Assembly (NCBI GenBank): GCA_016871475.1
Contig: VHDG01000116.1
Coordinates: 1 to 8,837 of the forward strand
Reading direction: 5' to 3'
DNA from: Verrucomicrobiota bacterium
GTDB lineage: Bacteria; Verrucomicrobiota; Verrucomicrobiia; Limisphaerales; UBA11320
Length of the DNA: 8,837 nucleotides
Shown one piece after another: positions 7,025 to 8,837 of the stretch (its first letter is position 1; each line of letters starts with the position of its first letter). The position numbers and the translations under genes were made by a program. A model generated the notes under the pieces. That model had not been told where the DNA came from and did no database searches. It worked only from the letters and a program-made list of their open reading frames with translations.

Positions 7025-7178
7025 GACAGGAATATTGGGGACAGAAAAATGGGAAGAGCAGTCTTCTTGTGCCGAGTTGTTCCGTGCCCCTACTTCCCTA
7101 GACTCGCACGACAAAGCCCACGGTAAACCGACCATCAAAGAGTCCTCGGGCAATATTCCTGTCCTCAATTTTCCTGTC
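7025..7178. repeat. Inverted cluster of GACAGGAAWATTG-type motifs, MITE/REP-like
   Basis: GACAGGAATATTG (7025-7037) has an exact reverse complement at 7151-7163. Each is doubled in tandem: a degenerate + copy, GACAGAAAAATG, at 7040-7051 and a minus copy, CAATTTTCCTGTC, at 7166-7178, each 15 bases from its partner. Between the arms lie smaller inverted repeats: GAAGA/TCTTC (7053-7057 and 7062-7066), and TTGT plus CGAGT (7067-7077) facing ACTCG plus ACAA (7102-7114). The arrangement fits a non-autonomous palindromic element of the REP/BIME or MITE kind, or a paired regulator-binding array. No target-site duplication is obvious at the edges. Confidence 0.5.
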
Positions 7179-7241
7179 TCAAATCAAAGTCCTGTTTCCC
7201 GTTCCAGACCTGACTCCACTTCTTTCTTGGCGGAGTGCGGT

Positions 7242-7270
7242 TTGAACATGCAATCTGCGCCCGCTAAATA
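7242..7270 (+). promoter_or_regulatory. Weak sigma-70-like promoter candidate for the ThuA-dehydrogenase gene
   Basis: TTGAAC (7242-7247) and TAAATA (7265-7270) are separated by 17 bases, the ideal spacing, but match consensus only at 4 of 6 and 3 of 6 positions. The -10 ends five bases before the ATG at 7276, so a transcript from here would be nearly leaderless. No Shine-Dalgarno is present, which is compatible with leaderless initiation. It could easily be chance. Confidence 0.2.
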
Positions 7271-7275
7271 CACCT

Positions 7276-8837
7276 ATGACTGCTTTTACGCGTCTCCTCG
7301 TTTTGGCCTCCATGGTCTGGGCTTACACAGCCTACGCCGCCGAACCTCTGCGCATCTTCATTCGCGGCGGCCCCAAAACTCACGGCCCCGAGGGAAACGG
7401 GCTCCATGACCATCGACGCTTCCTGGGTGACTTCACCGGTATTCTCTCGGGCCGCGGTGCCAAAGTGGAGGGTGCGCTCAATTTTCCCACGGGAGATCAG
7501 CTGAAAAACACGGATGTCCTGGTCATGTTCGCAGCAGAGGCAGGATCCATTGCAGGCGCTGACCGGGAAAACCTGGACGCTTTTCTCAAGCGCGGAGGCG
7601 GCATCGTCTGCCTTCACGATGCGGTTTGCGGCACCAACGCGCCCTGGTTCAAGACCGTCATCGGCGGGGCATGGGAACATGGTCGATCCAAATGGTTCGA
7701 AGGCCCCATCTCCTTCTACTACGTCGATCATGAACACCCCATCACCCACGAAGCCTCCAACTTCGATATCGACGACGAGATGTACTGGGACCTCCACATG
7801 ATGCCCGAAGCCAAGATTCTGGCAGGCACCTGGGTTCCGGATCGGCGGAACACTCGTGATGGCCGTTCGAACCCCCACATCTATGAGATCGCTCCCCAGA
7901 TGTGGACCTACGAGAAAACCCTGGAGGGTGGAAAACCTTACCGCGCGTTCGTCTCCCTACTGGGTCATAAGTATTCCACATTCCAGCAGCCCCATGTGAG
8001 CGGGGTGCTCTTCCGGGGAATCGCCTGGGCTGGAGGACGCGACCCCGCCCTGCTCTGCACAAAAGAGGAACTCGCATCACTCAGATACCCCGAAGGCGGC
8101 CCAACGCACCCTTCCACGGCAAAAGCCAAACTGGAGTTGCACCCGGAGTTCACGATGAAGGTCGTCGCTTCAGAACCTCTCATCAACAAACCCATCAACG
8201 TGGACTGGGACCCACAGGGCCGGCTCTGGGTCGCTGAAACACCTGAATACCCGAACGGCCGACGCGGCATCCGCCCCAACTTCCGAGGTCAGGAGTGGAA
8301 AGACGGCGGCGGTCTCGTGGATCAGGCAGGGATTCAGGATCGCCCGGCTCAGGATCGAATCAGCGTGCTCACCGACAAGGATGGAGATGGGGTCATGGAC
8401 TCCAAGGTGGTGTGGCATGAAGGCCTCGACCTCGTCACGGGTTTCGTGCTCCACAAGGACGGGATCATTGCGGCGGCGGCACCGGATGTCCTGTTGATTC
8501 GCGACACCAACGGCGACGGAAAATCGGACTCGGTATCGAAGCTCTACACCGGCCTTGGGACTTTTGACACCCATGCTGTCATCAACAACCTGCGTTGGGG
8601 CTTGGACGGCTGGATCTATGCCACGCACGGCTACAGCGCCGGCGATGTGGTATCTGCCGTCAATGGCAAAGCCTTCGGCCGCATCGGATCGGGCGTTGTG
8701 CGATTCAAGCCGGACGGCTCGGCATTCGAGCAATACTCCTCCAAGGGCGGCAACACCTGGGGTTTGGATTTCTCGTGGGATGGAGATCTTTTCTATACGC
8801 AACCGACAAGCGGCGATCTGTTGATGACCGTGCTGCT
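7276..8837 (+). CDS. ThuA domain fused to PVC-type membrane-bound dehydrogenase (3' end outside window)
   Basis: An open frame of 520 codons that runs off the window. Residues 1-22 are a Sec signal (LLVLASMVWAYTAYA, likely cleavage before AEP), which fixes the start at 7276. A ThuA domain, with a glutamine-amidotransferase-like fold, spans about 25-255. Its blocks are GGPKTHGPEGNGLHDHRRFL (31-50), GGGIVCLHDAVCG (107-119), HPITH (154-158), DDEMYW (166-171) and GVLFRGIAWAGGR (243-255). From about 285 the PVC-type dehydrogenase/propeller domain (TIGR02604-like) begins: FTMKVVASEPLINKPINVDW (292-311), then GRLWVAETPEYP (315-326). It has two Ca-binding-like loops, DKDGDGVMD (367-375) and DTNGDGKSD (410-418), and LRWGLDGWIYATHG (439-452). 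Relatives usually continue with helical repeats and a C-terminal CxxCH cytochrome domain, which cannot be seen here. ThuA proteins work in sugar metabolism with oxidoreductases in rhizobia, so envelope sugar oxidation is a reasonable guess. It lies 465 bp after the previous gene and is probably a separate transcript. Confidence 0.93.
   Translation, partial: MTAFTRLLVLASMVWAYTAYAAEPLRIFIRGGPKTHGPEGNGLHDHRRFLGDFTGILSGRGAKVEGALNFPTGDQLKNTDVLVMFAAEAGSIAGADRENLDAFLKRGGGIVCLHDAVCGTNAPWFKTVIGGAWEHGRSKWFEGPISFYYVDHEHPITHEASNFDIDDEMYWDLHMMPEAKILAGTWVPDRRNTRDGRSNPHIYEIAPQMWTYEKTLEGGKPYRAFVSLLGHKYSTFQQPHVSGVLFRGIAWAGGRDPALLCTKEELASLRYPEGGPTHPSTAKAKLELHPEFTMKVVASEPLINKPINVDWDPQGRLWVAETPEYPNGRRGIRPNFRGQEWKDGGGLVDQAGIQDRPAQDRISVLTDKDGDGVMDSKVVWHEGLDLVTGFVLHKDGIIAAAAPDVLLIRDTNGDGKSDSVSKLYTGLGTFDTHAVINNLRWGLDGWIYATHGYSAGDVVSAVNGKAFGRIGSGVVRFKPDGSAFEQYSSKGGNTWGLDFSWDGDLFYTQPTSGDLLMTVL

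Larger units (their letters stand above)
6811..7275. other. 465-bp intergenic region with structured repeats, no convincing gene
   Basis: This is the only gene-free stretch over 300 bases. Short open frames occur on both strands, but none has a recognisable domain, a ribosome site or a frame that avoids the neighbouring gene. It contains a CTAGGG direct repeat around the DUF1501 stop (6807-6812 and 6817-6822), the imperfect palindrome at 6833-6873 and the inverted motif cluster at 7025-7178. A GACAGGAA-type half motif appears on the minus strand at 6981-6988, and a second copy of GGAGTGCGGT lies at 7232-7241. It separates the five-gene run from the ThuA-dehydrogenase gene, so transcription termination and a new promoter are both expected here. 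Confidence 0.7.

Noticed and set aside
6866..7168. 100-codon minus-strand open frame in the intergenic region
   Set aside because: It spans the repeat motifs, has no family signature and has no ribosome site; translated repeat sequence is the simpler explanation.
7025..7178. CRISPR array
   Set aside because: The repeats are 13 bases, inverted as well as direct, and unevenly spaced, with no spacers of regular length and no cas genes nearby.
7035..7409. 124-codon + strand open frame in the intergenic region
   Set aside because: It starts inside the inverted motif cluster, shows no domain and overlaps the ThuA gene's signal peptide and domain in another frame.
7264..7878. 204-codon minus-strand open frame
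   Set aside because: It is antisense to the clear ThuA domain and matches no family I recognise.

Overview
The window (about 60% GC by eye) looks like chromosome of a bacterium of the PVC superphylum (Planctomycetota-Verrucomicrobiota). Three of its six large genes belong to families expanded almost only there: a PSCyt1/DUF1549/DUF1553 cytochrome protein, a DUF1501 Tat-exported protein and a ThuA-headed PVC-type dehydrogenase. Weak or absent Shine-Dalgarno sequences and palindromic, REP-like intergenic repeats lean towards Verrucomicrobiota, but that is inference. All genes read on the + strand.

Layout. Bases 1-237 hold at most the last 30 codons of an upstream gene (stop at 92-94), a GC-rich hairpin (135-161) and a run of eight G. 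A tight five-gene series follows: an NfsB-like FMN nitroreductase (238-888), a TIM-barrel 'phosphoenolpyruvate hydrolase' family protein (915-1802), a small metal-binding cupin (1848-2273), a large secreted PSCyt1/PSCyt2/PSD1 protein (2280-5384) and a DUF1501 protein (5362-6810). Gaps are 26 bp, 45 bp, 6 bp and then a 23-bp overlap, so the set is probably one operon. The 45-bp gap carries an 11-bp stem-loop. The 465-bp gap 6811-7275 has no convincing gene but holds a 41-nt imperfect palindrome and a 154-bp patch in which a GACAGGAAWATTG-type motif appears twice in each orientation. The last gene (7276 to beyond the window end) encodes a secreted ThuA domain fused to the start of a PVC-type sugar-dehydrogenase-like propeller.

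How they may work together. The first three products have no export signal and should be cytosolic. The next two carry Sec-type and Tat-type signals, and the last a Sec signal, so they should act in the periplasm or cell envelope. The PSD1/DUF1501 pair and the ThuA-dehydrogenase suggest an envelope oxidation system feeding electrons to c-type haem, with unknown, possibly carbohydrate, substrate. The cytosolic nitroreductase, TIM barrel and cupin could process an imported product. That functional link is inference from gene order. The families themselves are recognisable; the combination, and the structured repeats between genes, are the least ordinary parts.
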